A stretch of DNA of 64,000 bases from Anaerolineales bacterium UBA5797 (GTDB lineage: Bacteria; Chloroflexota; Anaerolineae; Anaerolineales; Villigracilaceae). Below, one piece after another: positions 56,758 to 64,000 of the stretch (within the stretch, counting starts at the first letter, position 1; each line of letters opens with the position of its first letter). The stretch spans positions 10,361 to 74,360 of the forward strand of contig DIDP01000076.1 of NCBI GenBank assembly GCA_002418205.1, written 5' to 3'. Both the position numbers and the translations under genes were made by a program. The notes under the pieces were generated by a model. It worked only from the letters and a program-made list of their open reading frames with translations. It searched no databases and was not told the DNA's origin.

Positions 56758-58878
56758 TTATTTGTTATTAATAGATTCGTCTTTTGAGCTTTCAGACATG
56801 TTCCTGAACGTTTCACCCAATCTTTCCAGCGCTTTGGGGCGAGGGTCAACTACACTGGCAGACGCGATCACCATAAACAATCCCAACAAGCCAATGATCT
56901 GCCAAAGTGGCAGGGAGGACTGAGCAGGTTCAGTTATCTCCTCTGGTACAGGTGTGCTCAATACCAAGGTCGTTGTTGGCGGTATTTGTGTTGCCACCGG
57001 CGTTATCGAAGGCATCAAAGTGCTGGTCGCTGTTGGAGATGGAGTCAGAGTGGCAGTCAATGTTGCCACCTCTGGGATCACGATCCTGCCCGCATCCTGT
57101 CCGCATAACCCATTTACATCACAAGCTTCTGCCAGAACTGGGTATTCCCCAACTGGCGCCAACGTTCCATCCCCAAAGCGCCGATCCCATTTCACTACAT
57201 AGGAATTCCTGCCGGGATCAAAGTCCAACACCAACTCCTTCCAACGCTTTCGCGGATCACGGATGGTCACCTGGATGCTGGCAATCGGAAAGTGATTGGG
57301 GGAAACCTTCAGAGTTCCGTTTTCCCAAATCCACCACCGTTCTGTGATGGACACGGCGGGCGGGGCATTGTCCACAGTCAACGCAATCGAAACCAAATCG
57401 CCAACATTGCCGGCGCGATCCCTGCCACGCATCTGGATGGTGTACTCGCCATTGGGCACTTCACCGGAATGCCAGATATAAGACCAGCCATCTCCTGCGC
57501 TCATCGAGACTGCCTGCCAGGTATTTCCTCCGTCAACCGAGACTTCACCTCCATCCGGACCGGACATGCCATCCACCAAACTTCCAGCGAAGCGTACATC
57601 ACCCTGCACAACCTCTCCATTGGAATGGGATGTGATTTGAGCGACCGGAGGAACCGTGTCTATGCGGATTACCCTGGATGCTGTCACTTCATTTCCAGCC
57701 ACATCCCTGGCATATATCAGGACAGCATGTGACCCATCTGTGAAGTGCATCGGTGGAGTGATCCAACTTGCTCCACCATCAGCGCTTGCCAGCAGGGATG
57801 AAAGTCCAGAGATCACATCTGTTGCCGTAGCAGACAAGTCCACTTCCGAAACATACCAACCATTCCTGCCATCAACAGGCGGAAGGCTGACTTCAAGATC
57901 AGGTGGCGTCCAATCCCGCTGCCAGGTGGACGAACCACTCGCAGCTCGCCCACTGGTGGATGTCACAGTGTAGTTGGCTGTACCAGTTCCTTCTGGCAAA
58001 GGCAAGTCACAGGAAGCGCCACAGGTAAACGGTTGACCGTTCAAATCACCAGTGATCGTCACATCAAATCCCTGTGGATCACTGGCGGTGAGTTCCAATG
58101 TTTCATCCCCCCTGCACCAACCAGCATCGCCCCATAGATCACAAACTACCACGCCTGTAATTTGAGGCGGCAACGGAGTGGGTGTGGGCGACGGCGTATT
58201 GGTGAAGGTCGCCGTGGGCGTGTACGTCATGGTCGGCGTGAAGGTCAACGTCGGCGTCAGACTGGGTGTAAAGGTTGCTGTCGGTGTGCGAGTTATGGTC
58301 GGTGTGAACGTGGGTGTCCGCGACGGGGTGGGTGTGGCAGTGGACGGTGGACCGATGTATTCCACGTCGATGGAACGAAAATCCACATATCCACCTGATG
58401 CGGTTAAAGACCAGGAACGACAGCCAGCTGGAACAGCAATCGCCATACTCACAAACCCTGGGAGTCCAGAGCCTGTTTGCAAGTACCATGTATCCACAGA
58501 GGAACATGCCCGCAACACGGCATTGCCCACACTTGAGTCAGGCGTAAAGCCGACCATGATCTCGAAGTATGAAACATCGCGGTCAAAGGAGCCGCTGGCA
58601 ACGCTACCATTGCCCAGCCGCGTGACCCACTCGGAACAATTGGAACCACAAAATGTGCCACCTTCCTCGGGTGGAAGTGAGGATCCATCGCGATGAGTAA
58701 TGTACACGTACTGGGCAGAACCACTCCAGTCGATGTAGCCAGTATTGTGAGCCTGGTCATAAGTGCGTCCCTCCGGCAATGAATACGCCGCCAGAGGCGC
58801 TGCATGGGTGGACGCGGATGTCCACAAAAAGAGAATGGGAAGGAAGAGGATTATCCCAATCCATTGATAACGCTTCAT
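56758..58878 (-). CDS. large exported Ig-like protein with PT-rich linkers
   Basis: The 706-residue protein has a signal peptide, an N-terminal beta domain, a Thr/Pro linker (TPTPSRTPTFTPTITRTP and on), several Ig/Big-like domains (DVAGNEVTASRVIRIDTVPP, GGNTWQAVSMSAGDGWSYIW), a second TP stretch and a C-terminal membrane helix (LWQIIGLLGLFMVIASASVV). It should sit on the cell surface, anchored at its C-terminus. Such PT-rich proteins are common in Anaerolineae. AGGAG lies in the stop region of the small gene before it. It may be a surface adhesin of the secretion system. Confidence 0.82.
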   Translation of the reverse strand: MKRYQWIGIILFLPILFLWTSASTHAAPLAAYSLPEGRTYDQAHNTGYIDWSGSAQYVYITHRDGSSLPPEEGGTFCGSNCSEWVTRLGNGSVASGSFDRDVSYFEIMVGFTPDSSVGNAVLRACSSVDTWYLQTGSGLPGFVSMAIAVPAGCRSWSLTASGGYVDFRSIDVEYIGPPSTATPTPSRTPTFTPTITRTPTATFTPSLTPTLTFTPTMTYTPTATFTNTPSPTPTPLPPQITGVVVCDLWGDAGWCRGDETLELTASDPQGFDVTITGDLNGQPFTCGASCDLPLPEGTGTANYTVTSTSGRAASGSSTWQRDWTPPDLEVSLPPVDGRNGWYVSEVDLSATATDVISGLSSLLASADGGASWITPPMHFTDGSHAVLIYARDVAGNEVTASRVIRIDTVPPVAQITSHSNGEVVQGDVRFAGSLVDGMSGPDGGEVSVDGGNTWQAVSMSAGDGWSYIWHSGEVPNGEYTIQMRGRDRAGNVGDLVSIALTVDNAPPAVSITERWWIWENGTLKVSPNHFPIASIQVTIRDPRKRWKELVLDFDPGRNSYVVKWDRRFGDGTLAPVGEYPVLAEACDVNGLCGQDAGRIVIPEVATLTATLTPSPTATSTLMPSITPVATQIPPTTTLVLSTPVPEEITEPAQSSLPLWQIIGLLGLFMVIASASVVDPRPKALERLGETFRNMSESSKDESINNK

Positions 58879-58887
58879 AACTAACTC

Positions 58888-59055
58888 CTAATATTCCTGG
58901 AAATCCCGGATGCCGAGATGGAACAGGAAGAACAACAAAATCACCAACGCCAGAAGCACAAGACAGGCGATCATGAACACCTGGAGCGGAATCACAAGTC
59001 CCAGCAGATACCCACTAAAGATGCCGACACCCAGGCCGGCAAGGAAGCGCATCAT
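58888..59055 (-). CDS. 55-residue membrane protein
   Basis: ATG ATG at 59055 opens 55 codons (MMRFLAGLGVGIFSGYLLGL, then a long hydrophobic stretch, ending FHLGIRDFQEY) to TAG at 58890-58888. It fits exactly between its neighbours: one base after the preceding stop, and its TAG overlaps the ribosome binding site of the next gene. It has two membrane helices. Function unknown. Confidence 0.7.
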   Translation of the reverse strand: MMRFLAGLGVGIFSGYLLGLVIPLQVFMIACLVLLALVILLFFLFHLGIRDFQEY

Positions 59056-59056
59056 C

Positions 59057-59398
59057 TCACTGCCCAGTTTCCGATTCCACGATCATCTTCAACCGCACAG
59101 GGTCCAGGTTGCGCCACCAGGCAATTTCAAAGGAAATGGTGCGGTATTCCCAAAGCATGCCCTGCGCCGGCAGGGACTCCAGCCAGGTCTTCAGAGCTGA
59201 CTTGAATCCTTCCTGCAAGTCTGTCCCTCGAAGCACGGCGATGTCCATATCGAGGACATTGCCTGTGAGGACCTTCATGCTGCCACTATGAGCCGCCAGC
59301 CAATTCAGGAACATTCGCAAACGCAGGTCATCGAGCTGATAAGCCTGTGTTACGATGTCCAACACCATTTGCTCGATCAAAACATTTAACTCACTCAT
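59057..59398 (-). CDS. unknown soluble protein of the secretion-like operon
   Basis: The protein (113 residues from ATG 59398, MSELNVLIEQMVLDIV) is an alpha-beta protein with no recognised family. Its start overlaps the stop of the 42-residue gene before it (ATGA). The longer frame upstream overlaps the coupling ATPase and is not used. Confidence 0.65.
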   Translation of the reverse strand: MSELNVLIEQMVLDIVTQAYQLDDLRLRMFLNWLAAHSGSMKVLTGNVLDMDIAVLRGTDLQEGFKSALKTWLESLPAQGMLWEYRTISFEIAWWRNLDPVRLKMIVESETGQ

Positions 59399-59523
59399 CG
59401 ATCCCATCCATTGTCTCGCCGGGACATTCTCCAGGCGGAATAAATAACGCCAATGCACGTCAATACACAGGCAAGCGAACCGCCACACACCACCAACAGA
59501 AAACGCAACATCATCGCTGTCAT
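59395..59523 (-). CDS. 42-residue membrane protein
   Basis: ATG 59523 overlaps the stop of the coupling ATPase, and TGA 59397-59395 overlaps the next start, so the frame is locked into the operon by two ATGA-type overlaps. It reads MTAMMLRFLLVVCGGSLACV, then a hydrophobic stretch and basic end. Function unknown. Confidence 0.6.
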   Translation of the reverse strand: MTAMMLRFLLVVCGGSLACVLTCIGVIYSAWRMSRRDNGWDR

Positions 59524-62021
59524 CAGAAACCCAACCGCCTTTCATCCTCCACCGGCGCGGGCTGGCGGATCTGGGTGTTGTTCTGTTCTTCCAGCCACAC
59601 CGCCAGAAACTCATCCAGGAGGTGGGACAGATTCCTGGGGAGCATGTCCCTCAGCGCACTCGATGCTTTTTCCTGCCATCCATCCGCGGGCAGATAATCC
59701 GTGGGATGAGCAGCAATCACTTCCTCGATCAATATCCTGACTCTCGTAGCATCCGCACGCGGCAGAGGTTTAATTTGCGTCAGGGTCGGCGGCTGCCAGC
59801 GCCCACCAATACGTGCGCGCAGCCAACATTGCAACGAAGGCAGGTCGAGAGTCATGTTGCCGTAACGCACTGTGGAACTCAAGGTGGCACGGATCAAGTC
59901 GGCATCCTCCGGATCAGGCGAGAAGAACATCTGCGTGGAGGTATTGGCAAGCATCGCCTGTACGACCGGCTCCATGCCTTCCACCTTGCGCAACATGGAT
60001 AGCGACTGCGCCAGTACGAACATGCGCGCGCCAAATTTTGCGCCTTCCGCCAGCATCGACTCCAGGCGCATGCCCGATCCGATCTCCTGGGCTTCGTCCA
60101 CAATAAAATAAAAGGGTACAGGTTTCTCCAGGGTCGCCTTGCGATAGGCGGCATCGAAGACGTTGTAGAGAACGGAGGCGGTCAACCTTGCCCCTTCCCG
60201 CCCCATCTCGCCGGAGGGCAGGCGCAACACGATCCAGGCGCGTTCATCGATCCACTTATTCAAATCCACAAAGCGTTCCTGATGCATGGCGGAGAACAGC
60301 CACGGCGAGAGTTCCAAAGCCATGACCTTCGAGAGCACCGGGCTGATCACCTCCGTGATCCAACTCTGACTCTTTTTATCCTCCTCCCCGATCTGACCCA
60401 ATAAGGCATCGAGTGCCAGGGCACCCATCCGTTCGCCGGGCGGCAGCAACGCCATTGCCGTATGCCGCCATCTCTTATTGAAGGCCATGAAAACGATATG
60501 CAATAGTCCCAGTCCGGCTTGCGGATGGTGCTGGTTCCAGACGTGTGCGAGACGAAACAATCCGAGTAGCGCCGCCTGCATACGCGGACCCCAGTAGTCA
60601 TCCCAGATGCGCCGCCCGACCTGCACGATGGCATTGCCCGCCCAGGTGAAGTCGGGGACAGCTAGAAGATTGAGCGGAATGACCTGCGGTTGATCCGGGG
60701 TGATTACCCGTAATCTCTTGATTGCTTTTTGTTTTTGTTCCTCCGGCAATTGAGTAATCGCATCGAGAAAGGCATCTGCAAGCGACACATGTGGATCGAC
60801 CAGAAAAATGCCTGGCGCATCATCGCCTTTAGCAATCAACTGCTCCAGCATCGCATACACAAAGGAAGATTTACCTGAACGGCTACCGCCTGTCGCAAGA
60901 CCATGTCCATCCGGATCGACCCCGACCAGCGCGCCGGTCGCGACACTCTGCCCGATCTTGAAACCAGCTTCGAGCAACGGTTGTGATGGCGGTGGCGCCG
61001 GCACTTCCTGCCAGACAGCGCGGTCCAACAAGCCCGATCCTTCGCCTAGTTGCAGCGGGGCAATGAGTCCTGCAAGTTCGCCAGCTGGTAACGGGAAGGT
61101 GTGTTTCTGGATTGCAGGCCAGACTGATTCAATGGGTTGCCACGATTGTTCTCCAGCCAATAGTGGGAGACTAATCGGCTCGGACATGGAAAAGGCAACC
61201 TTCAACAACGGCTCCTGTATCCGTCTCTCCACAACTTCCTTGGGGATCGATCTCCAGGCGAGCCAGTCTCGAATACCAAGTGCCGAAGCAAGGCAGATCG
61301 TGATGCCGGCGATCACGAACATGGAGACCCCAAAGGGATTGAACCAACCGGCGAACAAAATACCACCGCTGATGCCAGCCATGATCATCCCTAGAAATAG
61401 CCCGGCGCGCAGGAAGTCCAGTTGCAGGCCCCATGAATTGGGTGTGTCATTGCCGACGCCGCCTTCCGTGCCATACGAGTAAGAAGACAGGCTGCGCAAC
61501 TTTTCCTGCAGTTGATCTTCATTCCCGAGCAACCACAAACGTAGACTGGCATCATGCCCTCCCCTTGCGGTGCTGATCAACCGGCTGCCAATGGCAAGCA
61601 AGGGATCGCTGTCCTTGGCGGAGGCGATCAGGGAGGGCAAGCGGTTGGAGGGATGCAAGGCATATCCATCGGTTTGAACCTTCACCATGCCCAGACTGCG
61701 CCAGCGCGAATGCTGCCCGGTCATGGCGGACCAGGCCTGCACGACGCCTTCGGCGCTGTCCGGCGGCAGATACAATACTACACGCAAGCCTTTGGGGGAG
61801 GCCTTCCATTCCATCATGGAAGGAAACGGCAGTTGCGCGATCCAGCCCATGACCTGCGCGCGCAGGTCATCCAATGCGTGTGGCGCAAAGAGCAGTTCCC
61901 ATCCCTGCCATTCACCATTACAGAGTGGACATTGATCTGGAGTCGTGGCGTGTTCGTATCCGCAGTGAATACATACATACCCGCCATGCGGGTGCATGTA
62001 CCCGCTCTTTGGATAAATCAT
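59523..62021 (-). CDS. TraG/TraD-like coupling ATPase with zinc ribbon
   Basis: The 832-residue protein (ATG 62021, AGGAG upstream, overlapping the previous stop) has an N-terminal zinc ribbon (CIHCGY, CPLCNG), two membrane helices near residue 215-255, Walker A GGSRSGKSSFVYAML, FLVDPHVSLADAF, and FIVDEAQEIGSGM with a TraD-type C-terminal part. It resembles type IV coupling proteins that feed DNA or protein into a secretion channel. The N-terminal ribbon is unusual for that family. Confidence 0.82.
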   Translation of the reverse strand: MIYPKSGYMHPHGGYVCIHCGYEHATTPDQCPLCNGEWQGWELLFAPHALDDLRAQVMGWIAQLPFPSMMEWKASPKGLRVVLYLPPDSAEGVVQAWSAMTGQHSRWRSLGMVKVQTDGYALHPSNRLPSLIASAKDSDPLLAIGSRLISTARGGHDASLRLWLLGNEDQLQEKLRSLSSYSYGTEGGVGNDTPNSWGLQLDFLRAGLFLGMIMAGISGGILFAGWFNPFGVSMFVIAGITICLASALGIRDWLAWRSIPKEVVERRIQEPLLKVAFSMSEPISLPLLAGEQSWQPIESVWPAIQKHTFPLPAGELAGLIAPLQLGEGSGLLDRAVWQEVPAPPPSQPLLEAGFKIGQSVATGALVGVDPDGHGLATGGSRSGKSSFVYAMLEQLIAKGDDAPGIFLVDPHVSLADAFLDAITQLPEEQKQKAIKRLRVITPDQPQVIPLNLLAVPDFTWAGNAIVQVGRRIWDDYWGPRMQAALLGLFRLAHVWNQHHPQAGLGLLHIVFMAFNKRWRHTAMALLPPGERMGALALDALLGQIGEEDKKSQSWITEVISPVLSKVMALELSPWLFSAMHQERFVDLNKWIDERAWIVLRLPSGEMGREGARLTASVLYNVFDAAYRKATLEKPVPFYFIVDEAQEIGSGMRLESMLAEGAKFGARMFVLAQSLSMLRKVEGMEPVVQAMLANTSTQMFFSPDPEDADLIRATLSSTVRYGNMTLDLPSLQCWLRARIGGRWQPPTLTQIKPLPRADATRVRILIEEVIAAHPTDYLPADGWQEKASSALRDMLPRNLSHLLDEFLAVWLEEQNNTQIRQPAPVEDERRLGF

Positions 62022-63772
62022 CGTGAGACTCCTGTTGCCCCAAGCTGCTTCCAGAACTGGATCCATGCTGGAGGAATAGAGACCAATACCGGGAACAAGG
62101 CGCCACGTCCCGCAGATGGAGCAGCAAGAAAGACTCGCGGAGGCAAACGTGAAGTAGTCTCAGCATTCTTGCGTGCTTCGCTTTCTGGAACGCCGAGGGA
62201 ACGATAGAAGGCGAAGGCTTCATCAGGACCAAGCCGACCGATGAAGGCTGTAGATGCGAGACTCAGCGAAGTCGGATTCTTCATCAGGTCGGCTGGAAGA
62301 TGAGTGATTAGTGTCACGCCGACACCACGCTTGCGCGCACGCCTACCCAATTCATCCAGCAGGTCGGTGAAAGGACCACTGCGCAACAGACGCCAGCCTT
62401 CGTCGATGAAGATATCCATTGGCTGCTTGCCGACCGTAACCGCATGATACAAAAACCATGCCAACACCGCATGCACAATGGCACGATTCTCTTCACGTAG
62501 GGAGGAGAGATCGAAGTTCCACCACTGACCGGCAGGAAAATGAGGAGAGAGAAGTGCCTTGGGTCTATCGAAGAAACCTTCAAATAAACCACCGCGCATA
62601 AAAGGACGTAACAATGCCAAAGGCATGGCGGCTTCGGGAACGTTGATCGTTCCCAGGGTCTCCACGAATTCCGCAATGGTCATCGCACCGGGTCTACGAT
62701 CCCAACGTCTCTTTACCGCTTCATGTAAGGCAGCTTGCACACCGGGCGATAAGACCGACTCTCCAGCAAGAGATGCGATCAGGAAACGGACAGCCAGCAA
62801 CAACTCTGCCGGGTTCTCTCCTTGCAAGGGGTGAATGAGGCAGGTTTCCTTGTCTTCGGGAATACCAGCCGGTACAACCCTGCCGCCCACTGCTTCACAG
62901 AGTTTATTGTTCTCCCCTTCGGGATCAATGGAAATAACCGTGCGTCCCTGTAACAAACGCTGCAACATGATCCAGCGCAGGAGACTGGTCTTGCCCGCAC
63001 CTGGTTCACCGAGGATCAATGTTGTTGCATGGGGAGGTGGTGGGACAGCCGGATCGAGTCCCTTGGAAAAAGAGAAATGGATGTCACGTCCATCGCGGGC
63101 ATGCGTTCCGATCCAGACCGAATCGTCCACCGGCATGACCTGTCTGGATGGTGCAGGCATCAAAGGCAGAGTCTCTTCGAGGAACAAAGTCGGCTCATCC
63201 AATCCGGGAAACAATTTTCCGCCCGGCTGGAAATGATGCAGGGCGCGTTCTGCAATATAGAAGAGTCTCTGTGCAGTAAGTCCTCTTGCGCGCAAATTCG
63301 ATTCAATGACTCTGCGTGCAGCCTCTGCTTCTTCGAAACGATTGCGCTCGACAAAGAGTGCGCTCATCAGGGCGATCTTGAAGGCCGGCTTGCCAAAGGT
63401 CAGTTCCGACTCCGCCGCATCCATTGCATGGTCGGCGGAGCGTTCCGCCATTGATGGTCGGCGACCGGTCTTCTCTGCCAGCGCCATCATGAAACCCTCG
63501 AAAAGCGTGCGACGCGCGCGTAATGATCCACGCAGGACATCCGGCGGTTCACGGCGCATGGACAAGGAATACATCACCGGCAGATTGGGATAAAAGACAT
63601 CCGAGGTCAAACGCGACCAGGGGCGATCTGTCATTCCCGGTACACCCGTTCCGCGCGCGGAGAGCGGCAATAGATACCCACCCGGAAAGAGCAGATGATC
63701 TTCCAACACTTCCACGGCTTCGGAGGCTATCGAGGCAACGAATTGATCTTGAGGTTCAGGCATGGACGGCAT
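62018..63772 (-). CDS. VirB4/TraE-like ATPase
   Basis: The protein (about 584 residues) has Walker A LGEPGAGKTSLL, SIDPEGENNKL, Walker B DIFIDEGWRLL and GVGVTLITHLPADLMKNP, the pattern of VirB4-type secretion ATPases. The start is ATG 63772 or 63763; the terminator hairpin immediately upstream leaves almost no leader. It overlaps the coupling ATPase by 4 bases. The pair indicates a type IV secretion-like machine. Confidence 0.82.
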   Translation of the reverse strand: MPSMPEPQDQFVASIASEAVEVLEDHLLFPGGYLLPLSARGTGVPGMTDRPWSRLTSDVFYPNLPVMYSLSMRREPPDVLRGSLRARRTLFEGFMMALAEKTGRRPSMAERSADHAMDAAESELTFGKPAFKIALMSALFVERNRFEEAEAARRVIESNLRARGLTAQRLFYIAERALHHFQPGGKLFPGLDEPTLFLEETLPLMPAPSRQVMPVDDSVWIGTHARDGRDIHFSFSKGLDPAVPPPPHATTLILGEPGAGKTSLLRWIMLQRLLQGRTVISIDPEGENNKLCEAVGGRVVPAGIPEDKETCLIHPLQGENPAELLLAVRFLIASLAGESVLSPGVQAALHEAVKRRWDRRPGAMTIAEFVETLGTINVPEAAMPLALLRPFMRGGLFEGFFDRPKALLSPHFPAGQWWNFDLSSLREENRAIVHAVLAWFLYHAVTVGKQPMDIFIDEGWRLLRSGPFTDLLDELGRRARKRGVGVTLITHLPADLMKNPTSLSLASTAFIGRLGPDEAFAFYRSLGVPESEARKNAETTSRLPPRVFLAAPSAGRGALFPVLVSIPPAWIQFWKQLGATGVSR

Positions 63773-63777
63773 GATAC

Positions 63778-63809
63778 AAAAAGACACGGACGGGTGTTCC
63801 GTCCGTGTC
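63778..63809 (-). terminator. terminator directly before the VirB4-like start codon
   Basis: A perfect 11-bp stem (GACACGGACGG with CCGTCCGTGTC), loop of 5, and CTTTTTG on the minus strand end only 5 bases before ATG 63772. It either ends the upstream gene or acts as an attenuator within the operon. Confidence 0.85.
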
Positions 63810-63831
63810 GCTAAGGGTAGGCAGGATTGTT

Positions 63832-64000
63832 TTATCGGGATGGATCCGGGATCACACGCGCGAAACGGCGATAGGTGTAGATCATGCCGGCGCTGGAAAT
63901 CAACAGGAAGGCGGAAGCGCTGCCATAGATACCAAATGGCTTGAACGCGAGGACGCCTCCAATCAAAGCCAGAGTCAGGCTGGCAATCCGTACTACATGG
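63832..64000 (-). CDS. C-terminal part of a small membrane protein, cut by the window edge
   Basis: The frame ends at TAA 63834-63832 and is open to the window edge (about 55 codons). It has two hydrophobic stretches (VVRIASLTLALIGGVLAFKP, GSASAFLLISSAGMIYTY) and a basic end. Its place before the VirB4-like gene and its two helices recall VirB3/PrgI-type subunits, which is only a guess. Confidence 0.6.
   Translation of the reverse strand, partial: HVVRIASLTLALIGGVLAFKPFGIYGSASAFLLISSAGMIYTYRRFARVIPDPSR

Noticed and set aside
58178..58696. Val/Gly-rich plus-strand frame opposite the PT-rich linker
   Set aside because: It is the antisense of the Thr-Pro repeats, which gives a regular but meaningless peptide.
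1..64000. CRISPR arrays, tRNA or rRNA genes, riboswitches
   Set aside because: I saw no regularly spaced repeats, cloverleaf-like genes or rRNA signatures; the five dispersed repeats are thousands of bases apart.

Overview
The window reads as a chromosomal segment of an uncultured Chloroflexota bacterium, most likely Anaerolineae. This is an inference from gene content (several very large LuxR/MalT-type ATPase regulators, DUF6326 membrane proteins, PT-rich surface proteins, many lipoproteins and Tat substrates) and from promoters whose -10 box lies only 6-7 bases before the ATG. No 16S, tRNA or other phylogenetic marker is visible.

0-13 kb is a defence and mobility region. A minus-strand operon (7465-504) encodes an XRE regulator and a complete Wadjet JetA-JetB-JetC-JetD plasmid-defence system. 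Next to it lie a decayed large serine recombinase, a DUF4143-type AAA ATPase and an intact paralogous serine recombinase. Five same-oriented copies of a ~55-bp repeat (near 0.4, 9.5, 12.9, 18.9 and 24.4 kb) divide 0-25 kb into blocks. On the minus strand each copy reads the same peptide tail (..LVYGYKFRP) and is followed by a terminator hairpin.

13-27 kb holds a membrane metalloprotease homologue, a DUF6326/quinone-oxidoreductase/DUF6326 operon, two divergent LuxR giants sharing a perfect inverted repeat, a split PEP-synthase/rifampicin-phosphotransferase-like pair in swapped order, and a TetR-controlled NAD(P)-binding reductase locus.

28-53 kb is a copper and extracytoplasmic redox island. 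It contains a Cu+ P-type ATPase, two multicopper oxidases, five YHS-domain proteins or domains, a CopZ-like HMA protein, cupredoxins, a PCYCGC lipoprotein, a Rieske protein, CcdA/DsbA/TlpA/rhodanese thiol proteins, DoxX, and a NarL-type two-component system. Nine promoters in the island share an 18-bp dyad (ATAGGCAATATTGCCTAT) lying 55-56 bases before the -10 box, with a degenerate second dyad about 24 bp closer; a tenth promoter has the strong dyad at the near position. This looks like one regulon, probably run by the NarL-type regulator inside the island. The island ends with CuA cupredoxin, NosR/NapH-like ferredoxin, CuA-cytochrome c, and a DUF1573-like protein whose in-frame TGA is followed by a SECIS-like hairpin, a strong candidate new selenoprotein.

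53-56 kb carries an OmpR-type two-component system with a methionine-rich sensor loop and a Met-rich PepSY-like protein. 56-64 kb is a minus-strand operon with VirB4-like and TraG/TraD-like ATPases, small membrane proteins and a large Ig-like, PT-rich surface protein. This suggests a type IV secretion-like or conjugation-derived machine that continues beyond the right edge.
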